Assembly: GCF_018130615.1 (NCBI RefSeq) | Contig: NZ_JAFCKB010000016.1 | Location: 122,963-186,962, forward strand | Direction: 5' to 3' | Length of the DNA: 64,000 bases | Source: Bradyrhizobium manausense | GTDB taxonomy: Bacteria; Pseudomonadota; Alphaproteobacteria; Rhizobiales; Xanthobacteraceae | Part shown: positions 8,305-17,228 of the stretch, one piece after another | Numbering within the stretch: the first letter of the stretch is position 1 | Layout of the letters: the number at the start of each line of letters is the position of its first letter | Program-made: the position numbers and the translations under genes | Notes under the pieces: generated by a model | The model's database searches: none | Seen by the model: only the letters and a program-made list of their open reading frames with translations | What the model was told of the DNA's origin: nothing

Positions 8305-8970
8305 TCAAGCTGCGCCGAGTGCGCCTTCCTGCTTGCGACGGCTGGCGAGCAAGCCGAAGCCGGCGAAGCCCAGGATGATCATCGCCCAGGTTGACGGTTC
8401 GGGTACGGGGCTTGTGATCGTCGCCGAGAAGGCGGCGTCCCTGAAGGTCACGGACGTCCAGCTGGGACCGTCGGCAAGAACATTGGCCCACACCATGTTG
8501 CCAAGGTTAGGGATTGCGTTGGAGTTGCAGGCGCCAAACGACAAGCAATCCCCAACGGTCGCGAGGCCGCTGTCGTTGGCGATTCCGTAGGTGCTCAGGA
8601 ACGCAACATAGGTTTGGCCTTGCGTGACGTTGGCACCCACGGGAGAGAAGTCGAGAAGGCCGGCTGCGCCAGACACGACGGGGCTCTGCCAGAGCAGCGT
8701 GGTCGGCTTGGAGCCGTCCCACAGGTACACCGCGCCATACAGCGAAGGGATGGTCGAGCTGTTCAGCGTGAACCGAAAATCGGTAAGTGCGCCCGTCGTC
8801 GAAGCGGTGAACGTCTGTCCCACGAATTGCGTTTGCTGACCGCCGACCGAAGCGCCGGAGAGGTACATAAAGCTGTCAGTGTTGGTCGGATTGCTGATTA
8901 CGTCAGCTGACGCAGGGGCCGCATGGGCCAGAAATCCTGCGATGGAAAGTGCAGTTATTTTACGAAACAT
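8305..8970 (-). CDS. PEP-CTERM (PEPxxWA) secreted protein
   Basis: 221 residues with a short signal peptide (MFRKITALSIAGFLAHAAPA, cleavage near SAD) and a sorting signal from residue 189 ([18 protein letters not shown], then SRRK). The minus strand has GGAGCCGTCTC just before the start. The mature domain contains QFVGQTFTASTTGALTDFRF and YLWDGSK stretches, a pattern common in beta-sandwich PEP-CTERM proteins. Two cysteines (CLSFGAC) may bridge. It has its own terminator. Exact role unknown. Confidence 0.88.
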   Translation of the reverse strand: MFRKITALSIAGFLAHAAPASADVISNPTNTDSFMYLSGASVGGQQTQFVGQTFTASTTGALTDFRFTLNSSTIPSLYGAVYLWDGSKPTTLLWQSPVVSGAAGLLDFSPVGANVTQGQTYVAFLSTYGIANDSGLATVGDCLSFGACNSNAIPNLGNMVWANVLADGPSWTSVTFRDAAFSATITSPVPEPSTWAMIILGFAGFGLLASRRKQEGALGAA

Positions 8971-9534
8971 AAGAGACGGCTCCTATTTTTCTTAGAGTGA
9001 GGGAGACGTCGCACGACGGTTCCGATGCCTTGATGACAGTGAGGCAACGGACGTCCGGGCTATTTGCCGCATCCTCATTCGGAGCTTGGTGACGCAGGCT
9101 TGCTTGGTCACGCGTATCTCGCGGGACTCAACTTTCGTAGCAAGCAGGCTTCAGTCCGAGCAGTCCTTGCAGCCCTCGCACGTGATCAACGTCGTCGACT
9201 TTGTTCATCTTCATAAACGGCCATTCATTTCCAACATGCATTTTGCGTCGTTGACCAGAATCGAATTGACGAAAACTCAGCCAGGGCGTTAGGCTTCATC
9301 GCAATACCGCAGCAAGAATCTCGTCACGTACGCCCGAATTTTCGTGCGCTGCGTTCCCCACGTGGAGTGGTGTTGCTGCGGTTGTTTGCTTGGCTTGGAA
9401 TTTTTTGCATGTTGAGCGGGTCTACGGGACGTTGATCGAACCACGCTGCACGTCGCGTGACCAACATTGCTTCGGTCGTTGTGGTTCAATGCATTGGTAC
9501 ACGTTTTGCTTCTTGTTAGACCTTGGAGATTTTC
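8971..9534. other. Gene-free interval upstream of small protein copy B
   Basis: No convincing gene. The left part is the promoter side of the leftward PEP-CTERM gene; the right ~108 bases are the conserved upstream block of the 55-residue gene. The middle (about 9060-9400) shows nothing I can identify. Confidence 0.45.
9427..9534 (+). promoter_or_regulatory. Conserved upstream region of small protein copy B
   Basis: GTTGATCGAAC ... GTGACCAAC lies about 108 bases before the start codon, matching the block before copy A in order and distance. CTTGGAG stands 8 bases before the ATG as a possible ribosome-binding site. Confidence 0.5.
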
Positions 9535-9702
9535 ATGAAAGGTGCTTTTCCGAAGGGACGGAAACCCCGTGAATTGAAGAAGGCCAAGCGGGTGCCAAAG
9601 CGGCCTCCGGTCGGAGAAACTATTGCTGAGCGCTACCTTGAAGTCTTGCGGCTCAGGCAGCGTGTCCTCGAGGCGGATACCTGGCGCCTCGATCGTCACT
9701 AA
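9535..9702 (+). CDS. Small basic protein, 55 residues (paralog of the gene at 6868)
   Basis: The product starts MKGAFPKGRKPREL and aligns without gaps over its whole 55 residues with the product at 6868 (33 identities by my count). The N-terminal half is Lys/Arg/Pro-rich; residues 28-47 (ETIAERYLEVLRLRQRVLEA) form a likely amphipathic helix. It appears to be the first gene of a two-gene unit, the second being a 30-residue membrane peptide starting 11 bases after its stop. I recognise no family. Its position among PEP-CTERM genes suggests an envelope or matrix link, but nothing in the sequence shows function. Confidence 0.75.
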   Translation: MKGAFPKGRKPRELKKAKRVPKRPPVGETIAERYLEVLRLRQRVLEADTWRLDRH

Positions 9703-9713
9703 GGATTTGGAAG

Positions 9714-9806
9714 ATGCGCTCGCTTTACGTCACGTCACTCGTGGTCGGGATGGTTGCTTGGCTTTGGGCGATCACCACGGGAATCGTGTGGATCTTTGGC
9801 GCATAA
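9714..9806 (+). CDS. 30-residue single-pass membrane peptide
   Basis: An ATG at 9714 with GGAAG just upstream opens 30 codons reading MRSLYVTSLVVGMVAWLWAI and then TTGIVWIFGA before TAA. A positively charged start plus one strongly hydrophobic, Trp-rich helix is typical of membrane microproteins. It follows the 55-residue gene by 11 bases and is followed by a terminator hairpin, so the two probably share one transcript. It is too short for standard gene calls. Function unknown; it could anchor or modulate a membrane partner. Confidence 0.6.
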   Translation: MRSLYVTSLVVGMVAWLWAITTGIVWIFGA

Positions 9807-9824
9807 GACCAGCGACCAGACAAG

Positions 9825-9842
9825 GACCGCCCGAGGGCGGTC
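9825..9842 (+). terminator. Hairpin after the two-gene small-protein unit
   Basis: GACCGCC and GGCGGTC pair around CGAG, 18 bases after the microprotein stop. The following TT is short, so the terminator is only moderately supported. Confidence 0.5.
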
Positions 9843-9986
9843 TTGGAAGACGAATCATTGCCTGGTTCATCAGATCGCGCTCGGGGCCGGTCGATTGCGG
9901 CTTCGATAGGCAAAAAAGCACATTCCGCAAAGTAACGGACGTGACGACTCGCCCCAATTGAGCGAGCGCCTTCAGACGACGGCTGC

Positions 9987-12581
9987 TCAATAGTTGATGG
10001 ACGTCTGCGCGAAGATGCCCTCGGCGCGCTTGTCGCCGGCAACCCTGAACCGGTATTGCAACGTCAGCTCCCAATAAGAGGGAGGCGCAATATACTTTGT
10101 CTCGCCGAACCAGTAGCGGATGGAGCCGCCGAGGCCGGCGGAGTAAGCGTCGCGAACTGCGAATGAATCGTCGTAGCTGGCCGCAATGACGGCGTGCGGG
10201 AAGAACACCAGGTTTCTGCTGATCGGATCCAGCCGGAAGCTGTGACCAAAGCGTCCCTCGAACAGCCCGACCAGCTGCGTCTTCTCAAAGAAGCGGTCGA
10301 CCTCCGTGTAGATGTACCAGGTCGGCCAGTGAGTATCGATCGCCCGCAAGTCGGTCCCGACCGTGTAGGAATAGGCTGCTCTGAGCAGCGTATCATCGCG
10401 CGCCGCGTCGCCGAGCCGGAACAGCTTGTCGACCTCGAGGACGAGGTTGTGGTCGGAGAACGGCTTCCACCGCGCGCCGGCCATGCCCTGGGTCGTGCGC
10501 AGTCCGGTGGGGCCGCCAGCCTGGTCATACAGTGTCTCGAATACCCGACCGAAAACCTCGAACAGCGCGCCGTTGCGGTTTCCGAATTCCTCGGGCCGGT
10601 AATAGATCTCGGATCCCAACTGCGAGGTGTAGGTGCTTGCCGGCGAGTTGATGGTCAGGAAGGGATTGGGAGCCGATCCAACCTTGCCGTAGGAAATCGA
10701 GCTATTGACCCCCCAGACGCGTGTCAGATCCGCCACCGTCCGCCGTGTCTCGAACAGCTTCTGGTCGTCGATATTGATGCGCCCGTCCGCCTTCGCATCG
10801 ATGCCTTCCATCAGATAGGCGACGGCCTTCGGATTCTGGAATTGCCGCATCGCCGTGTACCCGGCATCGATGGTCGCCCGGGGAGGAAGTGCACCATTGG
10901 CTTTCGCCCGATCGAACAGCTCCAGCGCCACCTTATCGTTGCCGACCGCAACGCCGATATAGGCCACGTCCGCGTCCCTGATCGACCGGAGTTGTCCGCG
11001 CGCGATTGCCGCATCGAAGATCGCCCGTGCTTCGGGCTTCCGATCCAGCTCCAGAAGCGTGTTGATCTGCGCCTGGATGGCGCCATCCCGCTGAACGTTG
11101 GTCAGCGACAGGCGCTCAGCGGACCTGAAGTCCCGCAAGGCCTCATCCTTCCGTCCCAGGCCTTGATAAGCGTAGGCGCGCCGGATGGTGAATTCATAGT
11201 CAAGGCCTGCGCGCGGAATGGAGCGCAGTGCTCGCTGCAGATCCTTGGTCTTGAGCGCGGTGTCGACCAGCGCGAGACGGACATTCCGCACCTGCTCGGG
11301 TGGAAGCCCTCGCGCAAGTGCGGTCTCCCAATCGGCCATCGCGCCTCGGTCATTGCCGTTGCGGCTCCGTGCAAACCCGCGCTGCGCGTAGATCTCGGCA
11401 TTGGCGAGGCCGTCAGCGATCGCACGGTTGGCTGTGGCTTCAGCTTCGGCCGGCCGGCCGGCCGTGAGCTGCAGATTGATCAGCAGCAGCCGGGTGCTGG
11501 CGATCTCGGGCGCGTCCGCGATCGCCTTCTTGGCCTCCTCGATCGCTACGCCGTAGTTCTTGGCCCGGCTGGCCTCGTAGGCCTTTCCAGCCGCTTCAAT
11601 GCCCTCGGCCTTTTTGTCGATGGGCGTGGCAACGCTTTGAACGAGCGGCGCCTGCAGACTGCACACCGAGCCATAGGGCGTATCGCGGCAATCCTGCACG
11701 GGCATCGGCATGAGCTTGCCGTCGCCCTTCAGCGTCGCCTTGCCTTCGGCAGCGGCATCAGCGTCGCCGATCCGTGTGACGACCAGCGGGTCCGTCTTGG
11801 GATAGGGTTGAAGCAGGCTCTGGACCGCTCGAGCGTCGCCTGACGCAAGGGCTGCGTCGGCCGCAATCAATCGGATCTGCTTCTTCTCGGTGTCGGTGAG
11901 ATCGGGCAGACCAAGTGCCGCATTGAAGTCGGCGGCGGCGAGGGTCCGGTTGCCGAGCTTCTGGTAGATATAAGCCCGCCAGACCACCGGCACGTAGTTA
12001 CCGGGATCGAGCTTGATCGCCTCCGATGCGGTCTCGGCGGCACCTGCAAGGCTGTTGTCGGCGAGTTGGGCCGCGAGCAAGAGCAGCCGATAGGACATCA
12101 CGTCCGGTCCGTACTCCACGGCCTTGCGAGCGGCACGTATGGCGGCCTTCGTGTCACCCCGTTCGAGCGCCTTGTAGCCCTCGCCAGCCGGCTGTTGTGC
12201 AAGGCGCTGGCGAATGCTGGCTTGCCGGGACTCGAGTTCCTGGTTCGAGGCGAAGGTCGCAAGCGCCTCCGCAGTCGTCTGTTCAGCCGATGCGAGATTT
12301 CCTGCGGCAACCAGCGAGTCGATCAACAGCAATCGCAAGCGGAGGATGTCGGGCCGCAGCGCGACCGATGCAGCAGCCTGCGCCGCGGCCGCTTGATAGT
12401 TGCCTTGTCCAAACGCCTTATAGGCCTCTTCGGCAGAGGTGTAGGCTTCGCCCTCGAGCGGACGATCCGGGTCAGCGCTTTGGGCGCCGGCCGGGCAGCC
12501 CAAGACAAGCGAAAGCAGAAGACCGCCGATGGCAGCCCGCAGCTTACGTCGTCCCGGACGTTCAGCACCCCAAATAAACAT
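9987..12581 (-). CDS. NfrA-like TPR and outer-membrane protein, probable polysaccharide export
   Basis: About 864 residues from the ATG at 12581, chosen because the product then has a signal peptide (RRKLRAAIGGLLLSLVLGCP, cleavage near AGAQ); an upstream ATG at 12680 adds 33 residues. Residues ~45-600 are repeated helical pairs typical of TPRs (e.g. SAEEAYKAFGQGNYQAAAAQ, KNYGVAIEEAKKAIADAPE). The last ~230 residues alternate beta-strands and end in a Phe/Tyr-rich outer-membrane-type strand (...GIFAQTSINY). This layout matches the phage N4 adsorption protein A/BcsC class, where TPRs lead to a beta-barrel that exports a polysaccharide. It lies downstream of the acetylation genes on the same strand. 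Confidence 0.8.
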   Translation of the reverse strand: MFIWGAERPGRRKLRAAIGGLLLSLVLGCPAGAQSADPDRPLEGEAYTSAEEAYKAFGQGNYQAAAAQAAASVALRPDILRLRLLLIDSLVAAGNLASAEQTTAEALATFASNQELESRQASIRQRLAQQPAGEGYKALERGDTKAAIRAARKAVEYGPDVMSYRLLLLAAQLADNSLAGAAETASEAIKLDPGNYVPVVWRAYIYQKLGNRTLAAADFNAALGLPDLTDTEKKQIRLIAADAALASGDARAVQSLLQPYPKTDPLVVTRIGDADAAAEGKATLKGDGKLMPMPVQDCRDTPYGSVCSLQAPLVQSVATPIDKKAEGIEAAGKAYEASRAKNYGVAIEEAKKAIADAPEIASTRLLLINLQLTAGRPAEAEATANRAIADGLANAEIYAQRGFARSRNGNDRGAMADWETALARGLPPEQVRNVRLALVDTALKTKDLQRALRSIPRAGLDYEFTIRRAYAYQGLGRKDEALRDFRSAERLSLTNVQRDGAIQAQINTLLELDRKPEARAIFDAAIARGQLRSIRDADVAYIGVAVGNDKVALELFDRAKANGALPPRATIDAGYTAMRQFQNPKAVAYLMEGIDAKADGRINIDDQKLFETRRTVADLTRVWGVNSSISYGKVGSAPNPFLTINSPASTYTSQLGSEIYYRPEEFGNRNGALFEVFGRVFETLYDQAGGPTGLRTTQGMAGARWKPFSDHNLVLEVDKLFRLGDAARDDTLLRAAYSYTVGTDLRAIDTHWPTWYIYTEVDRFFEKTQLVGLFEGRFGHSFRLDPISRNLVFFPHAVIAASYDDSFAVRDAYSAGLGGSIRYWFGETKYIAPPSYWELTLQYRFRVAGDKRAEGIFAQTSINY

Positions 12582-12774
12582 GGCCCCCAACAGGCGGATA
12601 AAACTTACGTCCCAGAGATTAGCGGAGGGGGCGATTTGGCGGAACCGGAATTTGATCTCCGACCGCAACAAGGCCTTCAAAAGTCATGATTTTCCGCGGT
12701 GTGTTGCGCAATTGCTTCGATAATTGTTCTGCAGTTTCAGGTAGCAGGCCGCTCATCAGAGAAAATTAAGCTTT

Positions 12775-13800
12775 TCATCGATTTTTTAAGGCATCTGCAA
12801 CCTTGCCGCGCCACGCGGCAGAAGTGGAAATACTCTGTGGTGCCCATTCGCCAACGGCGTCGGGCCCGTTCTGGATTTGCGCTTCGTTGAACTGCCAGAC
12901 GAGGTACCTGACGGAGGCCGTCGTGAATTCGCTCGATTGGAGATATTGCAGCAGCGTCGCCCAGGGCCCGACATCTCCGGGATTCCATTTCAAGGCGACG
13001 GGCCGGTCGATCTTGTTGGACAGGCGCTGCGGAAACCCGAAATAGGGCTGCACGAAGCTGTTGCCGACGACGGCGACCGGAGACGGGTCTGGGTCGAGCA
13101 GCCCGGCTGCAGGGGGAGCCGCCGCGCGGATGACGTAGGCTTCGGGCCCGATCGCTCGTTTTCGTTCCGGAGGCAGGAAGTTGGCGGCAAGATCGCCCAG
13201 GTGCCGGTCGCTCATCCATTCGCCCAACGGGGCTCCGGTGCCCGGCTTTCCCGGCAGCGGTCCTTCGGCCGTGGTCACATCGGCGACCAGATCCGCCGTG
13301 GCTTCCGCCGCGAAAGTCGTCCAGTGGAAATCGGTGCGGTAAAACACCTCTTTTTTCGCAGCCAGCACGGTTCGGAGCGCGTCCCGGACGTCGGGAGCTT
13401 TGATGCCCTCGGCACGCAGCCCGGAAAGCAGCCGGTCGTAGCGCGCCCGCACGAGGTCGGACATGGCTGCGCCGTCGGGGAGCAGGGCTTCGTAATAGCG
13501 TGGCTTCAGGGGGACCACCACGACGACCAATTTAACGTTCTTCTCGGCCAGCAGGGTTGCCGTTTCCGAGATCAGCCGGAGCGAGGCCCTTTCGGCATCC
13601 GGTTTTGCCGTCGTCAGGCTCTCCCAACCCGCGAACAGCCAGTTGGACCTGCCTTCCACGACGGCGTCATTGGCCTGAACCGGCATCGCCGCGAGACATA
13701 GAAGGAGGCCTGTCGCCGCCACGATTTTTTTGAATTTAATCAGACGGCTGCTGATGGGGGAAAAAACCGGTGCGTCCGGCGCAGGCTGGGCAAAAATCAT
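12775..13800 (-). CDS. AlgX/AlgJ-like SGNH O-acetyltransferase, periplasmic
   Basis: About 341 residues from the ATG at 13800 (another ATG at 13860 is possible). A hydrophobic export signal (KIVAATGLLLCLAAMPVQA) precedes VEGRSNWLFAGWESL, a stretch typical of the AlgX/AlgJ family. Catalytic features are visible: DFHWT (the Asp-x-His pair of the triad) and VVGNSFVQPYF (the Gly-x-Ser nucleophile region). These enzymes move acetyl groups onto polysaccharide in the periplasm. It is separated from algF-algI-algJ by the plus-strand PEP-CTERM gene at 13984, so it is probably transcribed separately, upstream of the NfrA-like gene. Confidence 0.8.
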   Translation of the reverse strand: MIFAQPAPDAPVFSPISSRLIKFKKIVAATGLLLCLAAMPVQANDAVVEGRSNWLFAGWESLTTAKPDAERASLRLISETATLLAEKNVKLVVVVVPLKPRYYEALLPDGAAMSDLVRARYDRLLSGLRAEGIKAPDVRDALRTVLAAKKEVFYRTDFHWTTFAAEATADLVADVTTAEGPLPGKPGTGAPLGEWMSDRHLGDLAANFLPPERKRAIGPEAYVIRAAAPPAAGLLDPDPSPVAVVGNSFVQPYFGFPQRLSNKIDRPVALKWNPGDVGPWATLLQYLQSSEFTTASVRYLVWQFNEAQIQNGPDAVGEWAPQSISTSAAWRGKVADALKNR

Positions 13801-13983
13801 GCAAGTCAGGGCTGTTTTGGCGGTTCGCGGCAACGATAGCTGAAACTGGCCCGGCGCCAAGAGGCCATCAGCTCGTGACTTAATACTTAGTCTGATTGGT
13901 TCTTGCTCGATTGACAGGGAGGTGCATCAGGCGCTATGGATTACCGTCAATTAAAATTTAATTAATTAAAGGGAGGTGAGCTG

Positions 13984-14655
13984 ATGAATATTAAATCCGT
14001 GGTGGCTGTGGCCTTCGCGCTGGCGTTTTCCGGACTTGGTGCAACGGCATCCCAGGCTGCGACGCTGACGGGTAATCTCACCGCCGACAACCAGTTCTCG
14101 GTCTACATCAGCACGAACGACTCGTCTATCGGCACGCTGCTGACGCAGGGAAACAACTGGCCGACGACCTATTCGTTCTCGACCAACCTCACGTCCGGCA
14201 CTTACTATCTTCATGTCGTCGGTGACAATTTCTTTGGTCCGGCCAACATGGCCGGCGGCAATCCGGATGCTTTCCTCGGTCAGTTCTCCTTGACCGGCAA
14301 CTATGTCTTCTCCAACGGCTCCCAATCCCTCCTGACCAACACCACCAACTGGCGCGCGTCCGACGCCACCGGTGGAGCGGTTAACTGGTCTGCGCCGTCG
14401 GGAACCCCGATCAGCTACGGCACGAATGGTGGTTCGAACATCTGGACCAACAACAACGGTGGCCAGCCGCTGAGCAATATCTCGACGAGCGCGCAGTGGA
14501 TCTGGTCGAGCCCGGATCTGACCGGAGAGATGTTCCTCTCCACGACGATCTCCGCCGTTCCGGAGCCTTCGACCTGGGCGATGATGATCTTCGGTTTCCT
14601 CGGCGTCGGCTTCCTTGCCTATCGCCGCTCTGCTGGAAACGTGCGGCTCGCCTGA
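13984..14655 (+). CDS. PEP-CTERM (PEPxxWA) secreted protein
   Basis: 223 residues, with GGGAGGTGAG just upstream of the ATG, one of the strongest ribosome-binding sites in the window. It has a signal peptide ([20 protein letters not shown], cleavage near SQA) and a sorting signal from residue 192 ([19 protein letters not shown], then YRRS). The mature domain contains [15 protein letters not shown] and [12 protein letters not shown], with many Trp and Asn residues, suggesting a carbohydrate-binding beta-sandwich; this is inference. It is inserted on the plus strand between two leftward acetyltransferase genes. Confidence 0.9.
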   Translation: MNIKSVVAVAFALAFSGLGATASQAATLTGNLTADNQFSVYISTNDSSIGTLLTQGNNWPTTYSFSTNLTSGTYYLHVVGDNFFGPANMAGGNPDAFLGQFSLTGNYVFSNGSQSLLTNTTNWRASDATGGAVNWSAPSGTPISYGTNGGSNIWTNNNGGQPLSNISTSAQWIWSSPDLTGEMFLSTTISAVPEPSTWAMMIFGFLGVGFLAYRRSAGNVRLA

Positions 14656-14679
14656 GCGACGCGAAATATCTCAATACGC

Positions 14680-14703
14680 GAAGGCCGCCGTGAGGCGGCC
14701 TTC
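14680..14703 (+). terminator. Rho-independent terminator
   Basis: GAAGGCCGCC and GGCGGCCTTC form a perfect 10-bp stem around GTGA, followed by TTGCTTTCT. It ends the PEP-CTERM transcript and may also block the converging algJ-like transcript. Confidence 0.8.
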
Positions 14704-14757
14704 TTGCTTTCTGGCGTTGACGTCCATCGCCCCGAAATGTTTGTGCGGCTGAACGGT

Positions 14758-15825
14758 CTATCGCGCAGCCTGTTTGCGCAACCGCTCGAGAAAGCGCCGC
14801 TCCGCATCGGTGAGCGGCGCGGTCAACGATCGCATCGGCCATTCCCATATGACGACCTTGGCCTTTGCCAGGCCGCTCGGGTTCTTTTCGAGCAGTCCCA
14901 GCAAAGCTCCCGCAAAGCCGCCTCCGGGCTCGCTGACCTGTGCGACTTCTCGCGACAGGGCCACCTGCAAATAGTCGGCGAATGCCGAGTTCAGCGAGAA
15001 GGATGAGCCGGCAAGAATGACGGACGCGTCCTCGGCATCGTCAAGCAAGCCGCCGCCGCGCTGAATCTCGGCCTTCACGTCGCGCTCCTGCTCGGGCGCC
15101 GGTGCCAGCCGGATCGGCGCCTCGGTCAGGCCTGCGAGCCGGGCCAGATCACCTGTCCGGTTGCGCCAGGCGCCTTCGGACAGTCGAACCTTGTCGCCGC
15201 CGGGTCCGATCGTCACCGTGATCGCTTGCGCGATCTTGTCCGCTGCAAATCGGGCACCCGATTGATCCCAATGCGTATCCTCGTGCCAGTAGCCCGGGCG
15301 GGGCCAAGCCGGTCTCACATCGACGATGATGGCGCCGTCGATGCGCGCAAGCTCCTCCCGGAAGTGATCGCGACTCCGGGACTGAAGCGCTCGCATGCCG
15401 CACAATTGCTCTTCGACCCGCTCGGCCTTGTCCGGGACCGGCACGATCACGAGGGCAGTGCCGAGCCGCAACACCGAGCGCACGAGATAGGGCAGCAACT
15501 CTGCGCGCGCCTTCATGTTGTCGGCGTCAGATCTATCGGCCCTCAGTTCCTCGATCGAGTAAAGCCAATCACCGCATCCCGCGTGAACCTGGCGGCCTGC
15601 ATCATGCAGCAGGCGATATTGCGCGCCGATCACCAGTCCGTCGAGTGTGGAGCTCCGCGGCACCGCATTGAAAATCGCCTTGTCGATGTGCTGGGCAAAT
15701 TGGCCGTTGGTGAGATCATTCACGGTCGTCGTTCTCAGCACTTCGCCGAGCGCGTCGTGGCCTCTGGTCAGCACCGCGGCCAGTCCTGAGAAGATCACTG
15801 CGAGCACGAGGAGAGCCCTGATCAT
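14758..15825 (-). CDS. AlgJ-like alginate-type O-acetyltransferase
   Basis: 355 residues with an N-terminal membrane anchor or signal (MIRALLVLAVIFSGLAAVLT). Family features are HAGCGDWLYSIEE, DTHWDQSG (the Asp-x-His of the SGNH-like triad, near residue 200) and LAGSSFSLNSAF (nucleophile serine). In Pseudomonas, AlgJ works in the periplasm with AlgI and AlgF to acetylate alginate. The gene starts 12 bases after the algI stop, so the two are in one operon. The substrate here is probably another exopolysaccharide, since no alginate polymerase gene is visible. Confidence 0.88.
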   Translation of the reverse strand: MIRALLVLAVIFSGLAAVLTRGHDALGEVLRTTTVNDLTNGQFAQHIDKAIFNAVPRSSTLDGLVIGAQYRLLHDAGRQVHAGCGDWLYSIEELRADRSDADNMKARAELLPYLVRSVLRLGTALVIVPVPDKAERVEEQLCGMRALQSRSRDHFREELARIDGAIIVDVRPAWPRPGYWHEDTHWDQSGARFAADKIAQAITVTIGPGGDKVRLSEGAWRNRTGDLARLAGLTEAPIRLAPAPEQERDVKAEIQRGGGLLDDAEDASVILAGSSFSLNSAFADYLQVALSREVAQVSEPGGGFAGALLGLLEKNPSGLAKAKVVIWEWPMRSLTAPLTDAERRFLERLRKQAAR

Positions 15826-15837
15826 CGCGCGTGCTCC

Positions 15838-17217
15838 CTAGAACTGGAAATACAGGAACGGAATCACCGTGCGGCTTTGCATCGTCCACAAGGCGCAGAG
15901 CCACAAGAGCAGTGCCAATTCGAACGGTGGGCGCGCGACGTAGCGCCGCAACGGGTGGTCGGGCAGCGCCGGCGCGTAGACCACGAACAGACCGAGGCAG
16001 AGCGTCAGCAGTTCGGTCGGCCGCGCCGTCGCGATCATCGGCGGCGAAAAGGATAGCCCGTTAAATCCCAGCAACCCCGACATCATCGTTTGGGCCACCT
16101 GCCAGTCCTGAGCGCGAAACAGCAGCCAACCGATCATGACGAAAATCATTGTCAGGAGATGTGAGACGAGTGCCGGGATTGCGGGCGCACGGGCTGAATT
16201 CCAGAGCCGCGCCGCGATCAACCCCAGCCCATGCCAAATGCCCCAGACCAGAAAAGTCCAGCTTGCGCCGTGCCAGAGGCCGCCAAGGGCCATCGTCACC
16301 AGCAGGTTGAAATAGGACCGAACCATGCCGACGCGGTTTCCGCCGAGAGGTATGTACAGGTAGTCGCGGAGCCAGCTGGACAGGCTGATATGCCAACGGC
16401 GCCAGAATTCGGTGATCGATTTGCTCAGATAGGGATCGTCGAAATTCTCCGGAAACTTCAAACCGACCATCAGGCCCAGCCCGATCGCCATGCTGCTATA
16501 GCCGGCAAAATCGAAGTAGAGGTGCAGCGTGTAGGCGGTGACGGTCAAGGCGACATCGGCCATGCCAGGGTTCGGCAGCGAGTAGCCGGCATCGACGAGC
16601 GGCGCGAGCGTGTCTCCGAGCAGCACCTTCTGGGCAAATCCGAGCATGAAGCGGCGCCATCCTTCGGTGAACTCCGAAAGATCGAAGGAGCGCGACGTCA
16701 GGCGTTCCGCCACCGACTGGTAGCGCACCACGGGACCTGCGACGAGATGGCCGAACATGGCCTGATAGGTGGCGTAATTCACCAGGCTTGGCTCGGCGGC
16801 GACGGTCTTTCTGAAGACGTCCACCGAATAGGAGATGGCGCCGAAGACGAAGAACGAGAGGCCGATTGGCAAAGGCACTGCCGTCCAATGTCCAATCGGC
16901 GCTCCCAGAGCCAGCAGGCTTTCAGCGAGCAGGTTTGCGTATTTGAACCAGATCAGGCTCGCGAGAGGCACAAGGATGGCGGCGAGCAGCGCGATCCGAC
17001 GTTCTCTTCCTGCGCTTCGGACGATCCAGAGGCCCGTCGCCCACGACCAGCAGGCGATGACAATGAGGAGCGGGAGAAAGTCGAACCGCCACCAGCCATA
17101 GAAAATCAGGCTGAACAGCAGGATCGAGGCATTTCGGAAGCGGGCAGGGACGATCGCATAGACGAGCAGAAATACAGGCAGAAAAAGAAAGACGAAGGAG
17201 TCGCTGACGAACACCAT
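15838..17217 (-). CDS. algI: AlgI-type membrane-bound O-acyltransferase (MBOAT)
   Basis: 459 residues with about ten membrane segments. MBOAT hallmarks are EFWRRWHISLSSWLRDYLYI followed by PLGGNR, and FGGLWHGASWTF-like GGLWHGASWTFLVWG, carrying the conserved histidine. The protein passes acetyl groups from a cytoplasmic donor across the inner membrane to periplasmic transferases such as AlgJ and AlgX. It is the middle gene of algF-algI-algJ, with gaps of 11 and 12 bases. Confidence 0.93.
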   Translation of the reverse strand: MVFVSDSFVFLFLPVFLLVYAIVPARFRNASILLFSLIFYGWWRFDFLPLLIVIACWSWATGLWIVRSAGRERRIALLAAILVPLASLIWFKYANLLAESLLALGAPIGHWTAVPLPIGLSFFVFGAISYSVDVFRKTVAAEPSLVNYATYQAMFGHLVAGPVVRYQSVAERLTSRSFDLSEFTEGWRRFMLGFAQKVLLGDTLAPLVDAGYSLPNPGMADVALTVTAYTLHLYFDFAGYSSMAIGLGLMVGLKFPENFDDPYLSKSITEFWRRWHISLSSWLRDYLYIPLGGNRVGMVRSYFNLLVTMALGGLWHGASWTFLVWGIWHGLGLIAARLWNSARAPAIPALVSHLLTMIFVMIGWLLFRAQDWQVAQTMMSGLLGFNGLSFSPPMIATARPTELLTLCLGLFVVYAPALPDHPLRRYVARPPFELALLLWLCALWTMQSRTVIPFLYFQF

Positions 17218-17228
17218 CGGCGTGCGGC

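Noticed and set aside
10194-11843. A 549-codon plus-strand frame
   Set aside because: Antisense to the NfrA-like gene, whose TPR and barrel segments are convincing.
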